Source: an uncultured Bizionia sp. (GTDB lineage: Bacteria; Bacteroidota; Bacteroidia; Flavobacteriales; Flavobacteriaceae). From it: 64,000 nt of DNA. Within the stretch, counting starts at the first letter, position 1, and every line of letters begins with the position of its first letter. Of this stretch, positions 36,932 through 47,032 are shown piece after piece. The notes under the pieces were generated by a model. It did no database searches, was not told the DNA's origin, and worked only from the letters and a program-made list of their open reading frames with translations. Made by a program: the position numbers and the translations under genes. The DNA is taken from NCBI GenBank assembly GCA_947496215.1, contig CANMCF010000003.1, positions 186,001 to 250,000 on the forward strand, read 5' to 3'.

Positions 36932-38374
36932 TCACTTGACCGAGGCAATTAAATCACCAAGTGAAACGTTGAATTGCTCCCCCGTATTCATATTCTTCAA
37001 TGTATAACTGTCATTTTTCATTTCTTCCTCTCCCACCAATACCACAAAAGGAATTTGACGCTTGTTGGCGTAATTCATTTGTTTTTTCATCTTTGCAGCA
37101 TCTGGATACAATTCTGCATTCACTCCAGATTCCCTTAGGGCTTTCACCGCTTTTAGACTAAACAATGCCTCTTTGTCTCCAAAATTAATAAACAATACCT
37201 CAGTGCTTTTTGTAATGGTCTCAGGAAATAGATCCAATTCTTCCAATACCAAGCAAATGCGATCCAAACCAAAGCTAATACCTACGCCACTTACATCCTT
37301 GAGTCCAAAAATGCCTGTAAGATCATCGTAGCGACCACCTCCACCGATGGACCCCATTTTTACACCTTCTGGAGCAGCAACTTCGAAGATGGCTCCTGTA
37401 TAATAGTTCAACCCTCGAGCTAAAGTGACATCCAATTGTAGTTTGGCCGTTTTCAAGCCCAACGTTGAAATGGCATCGTTTATGAATGACAATTCCTCAA
37501 TTCCCTTTTGTCCTTCTTCCGAAGTACTGAGGATACCTTTCAAGCTTTCTATTTGAGATTGGAACGTTCCAGATATACTGAACAAAGGTTGTAATTTATC
37601 TATTCCACTTTGCGGAATCCCTTTATTCAACATTTCTTCTTTCACCTTCTCCTCTCCTATCTTGTCCAACTTGTCCAAGGCTACGGTAAAATCGATGAGT
37701 TTGTCGCTCGCTCCAATAACCTCAGCTATACCAGATAATATTTTACGGTTGTTTATCTTTATGGTCGTACCTTCCAATTTCAACGCAGAAAACACATTGT
37801 CGTACAATTGTATGAACTCCACTTCTTGCCACAAGGATTTTGACCCCACGACATCTGCATCACATTGAAAAAACTCTCTAAAGCGTCCATTTTGAGGTCT
37901 ATCTGCCCTCCAAACCGGTTGTATCTGGTATCGCTTAAAAGGAAAACTAATATCATTTTGGTGTTGTACCACATAACGTGCAAATGGTACGGTCAAATCA
38001 TATCGCAATGCCTTTTCAGAGATACGATTTGTAAACTGATTTAATTCGATTCTTTGAGTCGTATCTATATCTTCAGCAGACAATGTTTTCAAATCTTCAA
38101 TGGAGGTTGGCAATTCGATCTGGTTCTTTTTATTGTAAAAGAAGTTTCCAGAATTCAAAATTTTGAAAATCAAACGGTCTCCTTCTTCTCCATATTTCCC
38201 CATCAAAGTATCAGAGTTTTCGAAACTTGGCGTCTCTATTGGTTGAAAACCAAAGCTTTGAAATTGTAATTTAATGGTATTGAAGATGTAGTTGCGTTTT
38301 GCAACTTGCTCTGGATTGAAATCTCTTGTTCCTTTTGGTGTGCTTGGTTTCTGTGCCATATCCATTTCCTGCAA
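36932..38374 (-). CDS. hisS: Histidyl-tRNA synthetase
   Basis: The frame gives 480 residues. It charges tRNA-His with histidine. Class II motifs are visible: [10 protein letters not shown] at the start, [18 protein letters not shown] with [13 protein letters not shown] (motif 2), [14 protein letters not shown] (histidine A motif), GGGGRYDDL and GISFGLDRI (motif 3). The C-terminal anticodon-binding domain follows. Met4 or Met6 ([13 protein letters not shown]) is likely the true start. A CAAAAATA/TATTTTTG -7-like box lies ~60 bp upstream (38435-38442). Length is normal for this phylum. Confidence 0.96.
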   Translation of the reverse strand: MQEMDMAQKPSTPKGTRDFNPEQVAKRNYIFNTIKLQFQSFGFQPIETPSFENSDTLMGKYGEEGDRLIFKILNSGNFFYNKKNQIELPTSIEDLKTLSAEDIDTTQRIELNQFTNRISEKALRYDLTVPFARYVVQHQNDISFPFKRYQIQPVWRADRPQNGRFREFFQCDADVVGSKSLWQEVEFIQLYDNVFSALKLEGTTIKINNRKILSGIAEVIGASDKLIDFTVALDKLDKIGEEKVKEEMLNKGIPQSGIDKLQPLFSISGTFQSQIESLKGILSTSEEGQKGIEELSFINDAISTLGLKTAKLQLDVTLARGLNYYTGAIFEVAAPEGVKMGSIGGGGRYDDLTGIFGLKDVSGVGISFGLDRICLVLEELDLFPETITKSTEVLFINFGDKEALFSLKAVKALRESGVNAELYPDAAKMKKQMNYANKRQIPFVVLVGEEEMKNDSYTLKNMNTGEQFNVSLGDLIASVK

Positions 38375-38544
38375 AAGCAGAACTCTTAATTTAAATGATT
38401 ATCGTAAGGTCCATTCTTGTTTGCACAAGAATTACAAAAATAATTAATGCAAACTTCATTGAAAGCTTTTCATTGAAAAATGTATGAATAGTTTCCAATC
38501 TTATTTTCACCAACAAAAACAGGGGAATCTCCTACGTAGGGGGT

Positions 38545-39012
38545 TTAGTTTATCAATTTAAACATATAGTTGTACAATTCCCCTTTTGTAATTGAAGCGC
38601 CTTGCTCTATCAAAGTGAACTTGTCCAGGTTTTTATCCTCAGTATAGCTCTTTTTGGCTTGTACGAACTCCACGGCATCATTCATCAAGTTATCACGCAA
38701 CCAATTGAAGCCTTCCGTTGTCGTCACATCCATATCATTGTTGATTTTGATACCAATGAGATGCATATGATCCTCATTCAATGAAAACAAATGGATGCTA
38801 CTAGGGGAAATGTGTTCTAAATATTTTGCTTGCCCCAAAACACCTTCCCAAATCAAATCACTAAACACATCCAATTCCATTTCTGCCATCTCTGGCTTGT
38901 TAGCCTTAAGATTGGTCCATTCGTCTGCCGTGATGGATTGTGTTGCCAAGAAATTGATAAACTCTTGGTGCAACTCCTCAAATTGTTCTTTTGTTAATCT
39001 TGCGTACTTCAT
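38545..39012 (-). CDS. DUF6495 family protein
   Basis: The 155-residue cytosolic protein begins MKYARLTKEQFEELHQEF and contains FLATQSITADEW. I associate this pattern with the flavobacterial DUF6495 family. It has no signal peptide, no membrane helix and no catalytic motif known to me. The function is unknown. It is conserved near housekeeping genes in this group, and here it lies between hisS and the GDPD gene on the same strand. Confidence 0.85.
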   Translation of the reverse strand: MKYARLTKEQFEELHQEFINFLATQSITADEWTNLKANKPEMAEMELDVFSDLIWEGVLGQAKYLEHISPSSIHLFSLNEDHMHLIGIKINNDMDVTTTEGFNWLRDNLMNDAVEFVQAKKSYTEDKNLDKFTLIEQGASITKGELYNYMFKLIN

Positions 39013-39069
39013 CGAAAACTTTATTTTCCTTCTCTATTGATAAAGAGAATCTTTAAATTATACTCGTAA

Positions 39070-39948
39070 TTATTTGTTTATTGCCTTTGCTGCCTCAAAT
39101 GGTCTGTCTGTAGCCAATACATCTATCCCTTTATTCACCCAACGCCTATACAAACCATCTCCTTTGCTCTTTGCTTGTTTGTCCAAATTCCCAAGAGTTC
39201 CTAAAATGGTCTTTATCTCATAAGAATGTATCTTCTTGTAGAATGCATCCGATGAAAATCGTGTTCCCGTAAAGGCCAGCATGTTTTTTGTAGGTATTTT
39301 GGAATGTAGCAACCAATCCAATTCCTTGTCATTTCTTGCAGAAACCGACAATAGCAATTCAGGAGCCAATGCATGAACTGATTCAGCTTGTTTCAAATCG
39401 TAGGTAATGACGATGGAGACATCTTCTGCCTTAGCATCCCTAATCATTGCTATGACATCTTTCATTGCCACACCTCTCTTTATATCCACCGTCAAGATGA
39501 CATTGTTGGTTTTTGCCCAAGTCAAGACATCTTTGAACAATGGAACCTTGAAACTCGTTTCCACTCCAAAGTCGTCCACCAAGTTGAATTCCTCCAACTC
39601 TTTGTATGTATGCTCAACAACCTTTCCTTCTCCAGTTGTTGTTCTATCTATGGTGTTGTCATGCATCAAGACCAGAACATCGTCTTTTGTCCTTGCCACA
39701 TCTATTTCATAGATTGCATTTATGCTATCGTTTACATAGACCAAGGTTTCCAAGCAGTTTTCAGGATAATTTTCAATTGACTTCCCCCCTCTGTGCACAC
39801 TTATGATTGGTTTCGCTTCAGGATCGTACTTAAAAGACTCTATCAATGCAGAGTGTTTTATGCTTTCTATTTCCAATCCAGCCTCATTTTTTTCTTTCTT
39901 ACAAGAAAAACTTACAATTAACACCAGAAGGACTAAATATTTTTTCAT
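39070..39948 (-). CDS. Glycerophosphodiester phosphodiesterase lipoprotein
   Basis: I start at the ATG at 39948, giving MKKYLVLLVLIVSFSC, a clean lipoprotein signal peptide with the lipobox Cys at residue 16; the longer frame to 39990 would bury it. The GDPD TIM-barrel motifs follow: HRGG with ENYPENCLET, EIDVARTKDDVLVLMHD with His and Asp metal/catalytic residues, and DRTTTGEGK. Later motifs include ILTVDIK and a C-terminal DVLATDRP. It would hydrolyse glycerophosphodiesters to glycerol-3-phosphate and an alcohol at the cell envelope. Confidence 0.93.
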   Translation of the reverse strand: MKKYLVLLVLIVSFSCKKEKNEAGLEIESIKHSALIESFKYDPEAKPIISVHRGGKSIENYPENCLETLVYVNDSINAIYEIDVARTKDDVLVLMHDNTIDRTTTGEGKVVEHTYKELEEFNLVDDFGVETSFKVPLFKDVLTWAKTNNVILTVDIKRGVAMKDVIAMIRDAKAEDVSIVITYDLKQAESVHALAPELLLSVSARNDKELDWLLHSKIPTKNMLAFTGTRFSSDAFYKKIHSYEIKTILGTLGNLDKQAKSKGDGLYRRWVNKGIDVLATDRPFEAAKAINK

Positions 39949-40020
39949 CTTACTAAATGACATTCTATTAGGAATCACTTTCAATACCAAGATTTCATCA
40001 TCTTGAATAGATAAATTAAA

Positions 40021-40052
40021 AAAACCGTTTAGACGATGTATCTAAACGGTTT
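40021..40052 (-). terminator. Intrinsic terminator of the rpsF-rpsR-rplI operon
   Basis: AAACCGTTTAGA and TCTAAACGGTTT form a 12-bp stem with a 7-nt loop, followed by T residues on the minus strand, 25 bp after the rplI stop. Confidence 0.92.
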
Positions 40053-40077
40053 AATTCTATAATGTTATTTGAAGAGA

Positions 40078-40527
40078 TTAAGCTTGTGCTACAACTTCAA
40101 ATGTTAAATCAACAGATACCGATCTGTGCAAACGTACAACGGCATTGTATTTACCTAGACGCTTAACACTCCCACCAGCTACAGTGATGAATTTCTTGTC
40201 TACTGCTTGTCCAGCTTTTTCCAAAGCTTCAGCAACATCGATGTTGTTTACAGATCCAAACAATTTGTCTCCTGTTCCAACTTTGGATGCTATTTTAATT
40301 TCCAATGCTTTGATTGCGTCAGCAACCTTGTTAGCATCATCAACTATCTTTTTCTCTTTGAAAGCACGTTGTTTCAAGTTTTCAGCCAACACCTTCTTTG
40401 CAGAAGTTGTAGCCAAGATAGCGTGCCCCGTAGGAATTAAAAAGTTTCTACCATAACCGTTCTTAACCGTTACAACATCGTCTTTAAATCCTAAATTTTC
40501 AACGTCTTGTTTTAATATAAGTTCCAT
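40078..40527 (-). CDS. rplI: 50S ribosomal protein L9
   Basis: The 149-residue protein has the L9 N-terminal signature MELILKQDVENLGFKDDVV with VKNGYGRNFLIPTG, a long connecting helix and a C-terminal 23S rRNA-binding domain. The length is normal. It is the last gene of the rpsF-rpsR-rplI operon and starts 13 bp after rpsR. Confidence 0.98.
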   Translation of the reverse strand: MELILKQDVENLGFKDDVVTVKNGYGRNFLIPTGHAILATTSAKKVLAENLKQRAFKEKKIVDDANKVADAIKALEIKIASKVGTGDKLFGSVNNIDVAEALEKAGQAVDKKFITVAGGSVKRLGKYNAVVRLHRSVSVDLTFEVVAQA

Positions 40528-40540
40528 AGTTACCGGTATT

Positions 40541-40837
40541 TTATTTTAATAAATCTGTTACGTAAGGTAATAACGCCAAGTGACGTGCTCTTTTTACGGC
40601 TACAGATACTTTTCTTTGATATTTTAATGAAGTTCCAGTTAAACGTCTTGGTAAGATCTTACCTTGCTCGTTTACGAATCTCAATAACCAGTCTGCATCT
40701 TTGTAATCTACATACTTGATTCCTGATTTTTTGAAACGACAATACTTCTTGTTCTTGTTTGTTTCAATGTTCAAAGGAGTTAAATATCTGATTTCTCCTT
40801 CTTTTTTTCCTTTTGATTGTTGTTCTATACTTGACAT
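40541..40837 (-). CDS. rpsR: 30S ribosomal protein S18
   Basis: The 98-residue protein carries the S18 core [36 protein letters not shown] and [17 protein letters not shown]. The N-terminal extension rich in Gln/Lys is usual in Bacteroidota. It is the middle gene of the operon, 2 bp after rpsF. Confidence 0.98.
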   Translation of the reverse strand: MSSIEQQSKGKKEGEIRYLTPLNIETNKNKKYCRFKKSGIKYVDYKDADWLLRFVNEQGKILPRRLTGTSLKYQRKVSVAVKRARHLALLPYVTDLLK

Positions 40838-40839
40838 AG

Positions 40840-41178
40840 TTACGCTTTTTGTTTTAGTTTAGCTCTTCTTCTCTCTGCCCAAGAAACGGCATGTTTGTCT
40901 AAAGTAACAGTTAGGTAACGCATAAAACGCTCATCACGTCTAAACTCTACTTCTAAAGGGTTGATAGCTTCTCCATCTACTTGATATTCGAACAAGTGAT
41001 AGAATCCACTTTTTTTGTTTTGGATTGGGTAAGCCAATTTTTTTAGTCCCCAATCTTCTTTGGATATCATCTTAGCTCCTTTAGAAACAAGAAAATCTTC
41101 GTATTTCTTTACTGTTTCCTTTATCTGTGTTTCAGATAAAACGGGATTTAAGATGAAAACAGTTTCATAATGATTCAT
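40840..41178 (-). CDS. rpsF: 30S ribosomal protein S6
   Basis: The 112-residue protein begins [16 protein letters not shown] and contains [20 protein letters not shown] and ERFMRYLTV, all characteristic of S6. It is the first gene of the operon. A near-consensus Bacteroidota promoter lies 31 bp upstream of the ATG. Confidence 0.98.
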   Translation of the reverse strand: MNHYETVFILNPVLSETQIKETVKKYEDFLVSKGAKMISKEDWGLKKLAYPIQNKKSGFYHLFEYQVDGEAINPLEVEFRRDERFMRYLTVTLDKHAVSWAERRRAKLKQKA

Positions 41179-41208
41179 AAAAATCTATTTTATTGTTAAA
41201 AATGGCTG

Positions 41209-41239
41209 CAAAAGTAAGCATTTTTATTATATATTACAA
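41209..41239 (-). promoter_or_regulatory. Bacteroidota housekeeping-sigma promoter of rpsF-rpsR-rplI
   Basis: On the minus strand TTG (41239-41237) is followed by 20 nt and TACTTTTG (41216-41209), a full match to the phylum's TTG-N~20-TAnnTTTG consensus. The predicted transcript start lies ~20-25 nt before the rpsF ATG. Confidence 0.85.
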
Positions 41240-41376
41240 TGTTTTTCCAACTATTTTAAACCATTCGGAAGTGCTACTCAAGCTATGTAAAAAAAAACAC
41301 TTTGCCGATGTTTTTTGGTTTTTAACCGAATTTTTTGTAACATTGTCGATAATTAAACCCAAATATAGAAAACCCT

Positions 41377-42072
41377 ATGACTCTAAATTGTGTAGTAGTA
41401 GATGATTCGGCAATACAAAGGTTATCCATTGTGAAGCTTATAGAAAATCATAACTCGCTAAATCTTATTGCAGAGTACAGTAGCGCCCTCGAAACTAAAA
41501 ATGGATTAAATACCCAAAAAGTAGATTTAATTTTTTTAGATATTGAAATGCCTGTATTAAATGGCTTTGAATTATTAGATGTACTCAACAACAAACCGCA
41601 AATTGTTTTTGTAACTGGGAAAACTGAATATGCCTTTAAAGCTTTTAATTATGATGCAACGGATTATTTGCAAAAACCCATAACAAGGGAGCGTTTTAAT
41701 CAAGCTGTCGACAAGGCTTTGGAACAACATAAACTAAAGTTAGACTTTAACGAAACAGAAGGCGAGCACATCTTTGTGAAAAGCAATCTAAAGAAACGCA
41801 AAGTATATGTTAAGGACATCAAGTGGATTGAAGCTTTAGGAGATTATGTGAAATTAGTTACGGAAGAAACCAGTCTTGTGGTATTATCCACAATGAAAGC
41901 TTTTGAACATGAATTGCCTGAAGGTAAATTTCTAAGGATACACAAATCCTATATCGTAAACCTAGACAAGGTAGATCGCTTCAATAGCAAGAATGTGGAA
42001 GTTGGTTCTTACGAAATACCGTTGAGCAGGAACAAAAAGACATTGCTTGTAGACGCCTTAAACAATATTTAA
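41377..42072 (+). CDS. Orphan LytTR-family response regulator
   Basis: The 231-residue protein has a receiver domain (VVVDDS near the start, phospho-acceptor Asp55 in FLDIEMPVLNG, Thr in FVTGKTEYA, Lys in YLQKPI). It also has a LytTR DNA-binding domain (residues ~130-230: FVKSNLKKRKVYVKDIKWIE, FLRIHKSYIVNLDKVDRF). No kinase gene lies next to it; it is divergent from rpsF and convergent with priA. It probably partners with a LytS-type kinase encoded elsewhere. Confidence 0.94.
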   Translation: MTLNCVVVDDSAIQRLSIVKLIENHNSLNLIAEYSSALETKNGLNTQKVDLIFLDIEMPVLNGFELLDVLNNKPQIVFVTGKTEYAFKAFNYDATDYLQKPITRERFNQAVDKALEQHKLKLDFNETEGEHIFVKSNLKKRKVYVKDIKWIEALGDYVKLVTEETSLVVLSTMKAFEHELPEGKFLRIHKSYIVNLDKVDRFNSKNVEVGSYEIPLSRNKKTLLVDALNNI

Positions 42073-42096
42073 TTTTTTTAAAACCATCATATAATG

Positions 42097-42128
42097 AAAA
42101 TCCTGCTTTAACTAGTGGGATTTTTTTT
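42097..42128 (+). terminator. Intrinsic terminator after the LytTR regulator
   Basis: AAAATCC and GGATTTT pair around a ~14-nt region and lead into eight T residues. It lies between the convergent LytTR and priA genes. Confidence 0.7.
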
Positions 42129-42167
42129 GCCATTTATCATCATCAAACTCTTCACCTAGGTAATGCC

Positions 42168-44621
42168 CTAATAATTGTCCACATTCAGAATGACGCGTAC
42201 GGATCTAAAATCCTTGACTAGATCAAAGCTATTGTTTATCTTACCAATGGCTTCTTTGGTTTTTGCCAGTGATTGCTTCGGTGCCATCTTAACTAGGATA
42301 TTTTTATGGTATTGATTTCTTATTCTTGATACCGGTGGAAATTCTGGTCCCAATACATTGGCCTTGAAAACTTGCCTCAATGATTTTGCAAACCATTCGC
42401 TGGCCACATTCACACGATCATAATCCTTGTGCTTCAAGGTTATTTTAATCAACCTATAGAATGGAGGGTATTTAAAATTATAGCGCTCTTGCAATTGCTC
42501 TTCGAACATCTCCTTGTAATTGTTGGTAGAGACCTGTTGCAATATCTTATGGTAAGGATTGTAAGTTTGAATAAGCACCTTTCCTCTTTTTTCCGTTCGT
42601 CCAGCCCTACCCGACACTTGCAACATCAATTGAAAACTACGTTCATGTGCTCTGAAATCTGGAAAATTGAGCATATTGTCTGCATTCATGATTCCCACCA
42701 ACTTCACATTTCTAAAATCCAAGCCCTTGGTTAGCATTTGCGTTCCTACCAAAATGTCTATTTCCTGTTGCTCCAAGGCTGTGATTATTTTCTCGTACCC
42801 ATACTTACCCCGAGTCGTATCCAAATCCATTCTCCCTACTTTATGTTTAGGAAAAAGGACTTTCACCTCAGCTTCTATCTGTTCCGTACCAAAACCTTTA
42901 CTATCCAGATTTGCCGTACCGCAAGCCATGCATTTTAGCAACATTGGATTTGTATGTCCGCAATAGTGACATCGCAATTGGTTCCTGTATTGGTGATAAG
43001 TCAAACTCACATCGCAATTTGGACATTGTGGAGAATGACCACAGGTATTGCACTCCACGATTGGGGAATACCCACGTCGATTTTGAAACAATATGACTTG
43101 ATGCCCTTCTTCCAAGGTTTCAGCTATCTCTTCGATCATTCTATCACTGAAATGGCCTTGCATTCGTTTACGCTTATGCTTGTCTTTTATATCTACCAAT
43201 TCTATTTCTGGCAACTGTACGTTGTTATAGCGTCTGTTTATTTCCACCAAGCCATATTTACCTTCCTTTGCATTGAAATAACTTTCCAGACTTGGTGTTG
43301 CACTCCCCAAAAGAGTCTTGGCCTTGTGCAAATGTGCCAATACTATGGCTGTATCCCTTGCGTGGTATCTTGGTGCTGGATCAAATTGCTTGAAGGACTG
43401 CTCATGCTCTTCATCCACGATGACCAAACCCAATTCATTGAATGGCAAAAATATGGAGGATCTCGCCCCCAATACTATTTGAGCCTTTTCCGTATTCTCC
43501 AACACATTGTTCCATACCTCTACACGCTCATGTATGGAATACTTGCTATGGAAGACGGCAACCTGCTCTCCAAAGTAATTTTGAAGTCTGTTCACCAATT
43601 GTGTAGTCAATGCGATCTCGGGCAACAGATACAATACTTGTTTACCTTTTGCCAATACATCCTCTATGAGCTTTACATATACTTCCGTTTTCCCTGAGGA
43701 GGTCACACCGTGTAACAAAATTACATTTTGGGCTTCAAATGTCGATTCTATTTGTTTTAGGGCCTCAGCTTGATATTCGTTTAATGCCTTAGACGCTTCG
43801 TTGTCTTCGCCGGAATACTGAACACGGTCGGTTTGAATGTGGTATTCTTCCAGGATATCTTTATCTATCAATGCTTTTACTATCGCTGACGATGTTTGAC
43901 TTTCTTCCACGAGTTCTGATACCTTTATCGGTTTCTTTGTCTTGGCAGAAATGGAAAACAGAGTCATTACGACTTGACGCTGCTTGGTGGCTCTACTTAA
44001 ATCCTCCAATAGTTTCTGCAGTCCTTCCTCAGAAGAAAAACTCGCATTGAGTTTTACATAACGGACATATTTTGGCCTATACTTCTCATAGATTTCCTCT
44101 TGTAACGTTATCGCTTCCTTTTCTATTAATCGTTTGATTACAGGTAAGACGTTTTTCTTGTCAAGTATGTTGGATATCTCTTGAATCTTCAATGCCGATT
44201 GATAATTTAATGCTTCATAGACAAGGAATTCATCATCCTTCAAATCTACATCATTGATTTCCTTCAAGTTATTTTTACTTATTAGTGTCTCGCTTTCCAA
44301 AATAAAGGCATTTGGCAACGCTGCGCGCATTATCTCACCCACACTGCACATATAGTATTTGGAAATCCATTGCCATAGTTGCAATTGTCTTTCTGTTACT
44401 ATTGGACTTTCGTCCAATATTTGATGAATTGTCTTGGCTTCATAAACCAATGGGGCTTCATTGTGTATAGCTCCTACCAGACCTGTATATATTTTGGATT
44501 TCCCAAAGGGTACGGATACCCGCATCCCAATTCTCAAGAACTCGGATTCGGCTTTTGTGATACTATAGGTGAATAGTTTCTCTAAAGGTATTGGTAATAT
44601 GACATCTATGAAGTGATTCAC
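42168..44621 (-). CDS. priA: Primosomal protein N' (replication restart helicase)
   Basis: The 817-residue protein has the PriA N-terminal DNA-binding domains. The helicase core has Walker A GVTSSGKTEVY, the DEEH box (IVDEEHEQSFKQ), ARDTAIVLA and GSATPSLES. A Cys-rich zinc insert carries the eight expected cysteines (CNTCGH, CPNCD, CHYCGH, CMACG). The C-terminal motifs GTQMLTKGLDF and QVSGRAGR follow. It restarts stalled replication forks. The length is typical for Bacteroidota. It is followed upstream on the same strand by the DUF2147 gene. Confidence 0.97.
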   Translation of the reverse strand: MNHFIDVILPIPLEKLFTYSITKAESEFLRIGMRVSVPFGKSKIYTGLVGAIHNEAPLVYEAKTIHQILDESPIVTERQLQLWQWISKYYMCSVGEIMRAALPNAFILESETLISKNNLKEINDVDLKDDEFLVYEALNYQSALKIQEISNILDKKNVLPVIKRLIEKEAITLQEEIYEKYRPKYVRYVKLNASFSSEEGLQKLLEDLSRATKQRQVVMTLFSISAKTKKPIKVSELVEESQTSSAIVKALIDKDILEEYHIQTDRVQYSGEDNEASKALNEYQAEALKQIESTFEAQNVILLHGVTSSGKTEVYVKLIEDVLAKGKQVLYLLPEIALTTQLVNRLQNYFGEQVAVFHSKYSIHERVEVWNNVLENTEKAQIVLGARSSIFLPFNELGLVIVDEEHEQSFKQFDPAPRYHARDTAIVLAHLHKAKTLLGSATPSLESYFNAKEGKYGLVEINRRYNNVQLPEIELVDIKDKHKRKRMQGHFSDRMIEEIAETLEEGHQVILFQNRRGYSPIVECNTCGHSPQCPNCDVSLTYHQYRNQLRCHYCGHTNPMLLKCMACGTANLDSKGFGTEQIEAEVKVLFPKHKVGRMDLDTTRGKYGYEKIITALEQQEIDILVGTQMLTKGLDFRNVKLVGIMNADNMLNFPDFRAHERSFQLMLQVSGRAGRTEKRGKVLIQTYNPYHKILQQVSTNNYKEMFEEQLQERYNFKYPPFYRLIKITLKHKDYDRVNVASEWFAKSLRQVFKANVLGPEFPPVSRIRNQYHKNILVKMAPKQSLAKTKEAIGKINNSFDLVKDFRSVRVILNVDNY

Positions 44622-44665
44622 TTGACAAAAGATTATTTGAATCTTTGGGTTATCCTTTTATGCAT

Positions 44666-45088
44666 TTAGCCTACGACTCTTTTCCAATATTGAGTTGCAT
44701 ACAAAAAAGTGATGTAGCCTCTTACCTGCAACACATTTGGATCGTCGGTGAGTTTTAATCTACACTTGTATTCTTTACCATTTTCAGGATGAAAAATGGT
44801 GCCCTCTCTATAATATTTCCCATCTTTTTCCATATCCTTTATGAGTTCAAAACCTAAAATTGGTTTGTTCTTGGCATCACCTTCACATTTTGTACAAATA
44901 GCATTTTTGTTTTTAGGATTTAAAATATCTATGATCTTTCCAAACACCTTCCCATCTCGTTCATAGATTTCCACAATGGATTTGGCTTCTCCCGTTGCAT
45001 CGTCTATGGTTTTCCATTTACCAATGATGTCTTGTGCAGAGATGGTTACTGACATAAAAAATACTAAAAGTGCTATTACTCTATTCAT
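44666..45088 (-). CDS. DUF2147 family secreted protein
   Basis: The 140-residue protein has a signal peptide (VIALLVFFMSVTISAQ), then the DUF2147 pattern GKWKTIDDATGEAKSIVEIY with GKVFGKIIDIL. A CxxC (ICTKCEG) follows, then GFELIKDM and the C-terminal YITFLYATQYWKRV. It is probably a periplasmic or outer-membrane beta-barrel-like small protein of unknown function. Its start overlaps the end of the BrkB-family gene by 8 bp, so the two are co-transcribed. Confidence 0.9.
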   Translation of the reverse strand: MNRVIALLVFFMSVTISAQDIIGKWKTIDDATGEAKSIVEIYERDGKVFGKIIDILNPKNKNAICTKCEGDAKNKPILGFELIKDMEKDGKYYREGTIFHPENGKEYKCRLKLTDDPNVLQVRGYITFLYATQYWKRVVG

Positions 45089-46025
45089 TTTCTCTTGTTT
45101 TACTTTTTAAACGTGTCAATGACATATTTAGTTCGAAACCTAGCAACAATATATTGGAATTTAACCATAAATAAAACAACAAAATCAAAAGAGCTCCTAT
45201 GGATCCGTACAATTCGTTGTATTTTGCGAAGTTTTCTATATATATGCCAAACAGATAAGATGACAACATTATGAGCAAGGTCGTAAACAAGGCTCCTACG
45301 GAGAAAAAACGAGAGCTTCTCCCTTCTTTCGTTCCAAAATAATATAAAGTTGCCGTTGCCAAGTATATCATAAACACAAAAAAGACATACTTGGCCAGAA
45401 TAGCCCAAAAATCGACTTCTCTTTTTTCAATATACCCATAATCCTCCAGATTGTTCAAAACATATATTTCAAAATATCCCAAACCTACCACTGTCAAGAT
45501 CAACAAAAACACAAGTATCAATCCTATCCCCAAGGCATATAGGTATTGACGAATGATATTACGTGTCAATTGCTGGTGGTAAGAGTTTTCAAAACCCGAA
45601 AACAATGCATTGATTCCATTCGCCATTAAAAAAATGGACAACAGGAACACCGAAGATATCAACCCTCCCTTCTGATTGGAATCTTCCAAGTTCCTAAATA
45701 TGTTCTCATGAAAGAAATCACTTGTGGTTGGCGGTAGGAACGATTCCAAGAAACTCAAGAAATCGGTTTGAAATCCTTCAATCGGAATATGAGGTATGAC
45801 GATGATAATAAACAACAGAAAAGGAAACAAAGCCATAAAAAAACTATAGGCTATCGCACTTGCTCGAGATCCCAGAGCTCCTTTAACGATACCAATAATA
45901 TAGATTTCCATCAAGTCGTATAAGGACAAACCGACCAAACCTGGTAGTTTTATCTTACCAAGCAATCTTACAATGATGTTTACCACTGGGATTTTATCAA
46001 GTTTTTCTTCTATCGATTGGGACAC
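45081..46025 (-). CDS. YihY/BrkB-family inner-membrane protein
   Basis: The 314-residue protein has about six membrane helices. Family landmarks are GALGSRASAIAYSFFMALFP near the first helix, a large periplasmic segment, and the C-terminal YGSIGALLILLFYLWLNSNI with LLGFELN. These fit the YihY/virulence factor BrkB family. The function is unresolved; suggestions in the literature include transport and complement resistance. The 3' end overlaps the DUF2147 gene. Confidence 0.93.
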   Translation of the reverse strand: MSQSIEEKLDKIPVVNIIVRLLGKIKLPGLVGLSLYDLMEIYIIGIVKGALGSRASAIAYSFFMALFPFLLFIIIVIPHIPIEGFQTDFLSFLESFLPPTTSDFFHENIFRNLEDSNQKGGLISSVFLLSIFLMANGINALFSGFENSYHQQLTRNIIRQYLYALGIGLILVFLLILTVVGLGYFEIYVLNNLEDYGYIEKREVDFWAILAKYVFFVFMIYLATATLYYFGTKEGRSSRFFSVGALFTTLLIMLSSYLFGIYIENFAKYNELYGSIGALLILLFYLWLNSNILLLGFELNMSLTRLKSKTRENE

Positions 46026-46062
46026 GTATTCAAGTTATAGGGTTAACATAGGTTTAGAGCGA

Positions 46063-46920
46063 TTAAACGGCCTTCAAGCTCAAGTCCATATTGTATACGG
46101 AATGAGTCAATGCCCCACTGGAAATATAGTCGACACCACACAATGCGTAATCCCTGATCGTTTTCTCGTTTATCCCCCCAGAGCTTTCAGTCAAACATTT
46201 GTCTCCTATCAATTTCACTGCTGTTCTGGTATCTTCATAATTAAAGTTATCTATCAATATCCTGTAGACTCCGTCACTTTCGAGTATTTTTCTTATTTCA
46301 TTCAAGTCCCTTGCTTCTACTATGATTTTCAAATCGCGATCTGTATCTTTCAAATATTGTTTTGTCTTGTCTATTGCCTTGGTAATTCCACCTGCGAAAT
46401 CTATGTGATTGTCTTTTAGCATTATCATGTCATACAACGCAAATCGGTGATTTTCTCCTCCTCCAATCTTCACAGCCCATTTTTCCAAAGCACGAATTCC
46501 TGGCGTCGTCTTGCGAGTATCCAATATCTTGGTCCCCGTTCCTTCCAACAAATCCACGAATTGCCTTGTTTTGGTTGCTATGGCACTCATACGCTGCATC
46601 GCATTGAGAACGAGGCGCTCTGCCTTTAAAATAGATTGAGAAGGACCTTCCACGTAAAACACGATGTCTCCGTATTTCACTCTAGCTCCATCTTCCACCA
46701 ATGTTTCAACAACCATTTTCGAATCCACGTATTGGAATACTTGCTTTGCGAATTCCACACCGGCGATGACACCTTCATCCTTTACCAATAATTTTGCTTT
46801 TCCTTGGGCAGAGTCTGGTATGCATGACAACGAACTATGATCGCCATCCCCTACATCTTCTCGTATTGCATTGCTTATTATTAATTCTATTTCTGTATCG
46901 AATTGTACTTTGCTAATCAT
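46063..46920 (-). CDS. nadC: Nicotinate-nucleotide diphosphorylase (carboxylating)
   Basis: The 285-residue protein has normal length. It converts quinolinate and PRPP to nicotinate mononucleotide in de novo NAD synthesis. Motifs visible: EDVGDGDHSS, MQRMSAIATKTRQFVDL, ILDTRKTTPGIRALEKWAVKIGG (substrate-binding His/Arg/Lys), NHRFALYDMIMLKDNHI, and the C-terminal SSGGINEKTI and GVDYISSGALTHS. It lies 37 bp upstream of the BrkB-family gene on the same strand. Confidence 0.97.
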   Translation of the reverse strand: MISKVQFDTEIELIISNAIREDVGDGDHSSLSCIPDSAQGKAKLLVKDEGVIAGVEFAKQVFQYVDSKMVVETLVEDGARVKYGDIVFYVEGPSQSILKAERLVLNAMQRMSAIATKTRQFVDLLEGTGTKILDTRKTTPGIRALEKWAVKIGGGENHRFALYDMIMLKDNHIDFAGGITKAIDKTKQYLKDTDRDLKIIVEARDLNEIRKILESDGVYRILIDNFNYEDTRTAVKLIGDKCLTESSGGINEKTIRDYALCGVDYISSGALTHSVYNMDLSLKAV

Positions 46921-47032
46921 GAATATTTACTTTAATGCTAAAATAAGAAATAGATTTGCGATATAAGATTTTAGAATTACGATTTTTAATATTTAATTAC
47001 TAGTTTCGCTTTAAATCCCCATGATATTTAGG

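Noticed and set aside
42954-43697. 247-codon plus-strand ORF
   Set aside because: It is antisense to the priA helicase core, whose zinc cysteines and Walker motifs make the minus strand the real gene.
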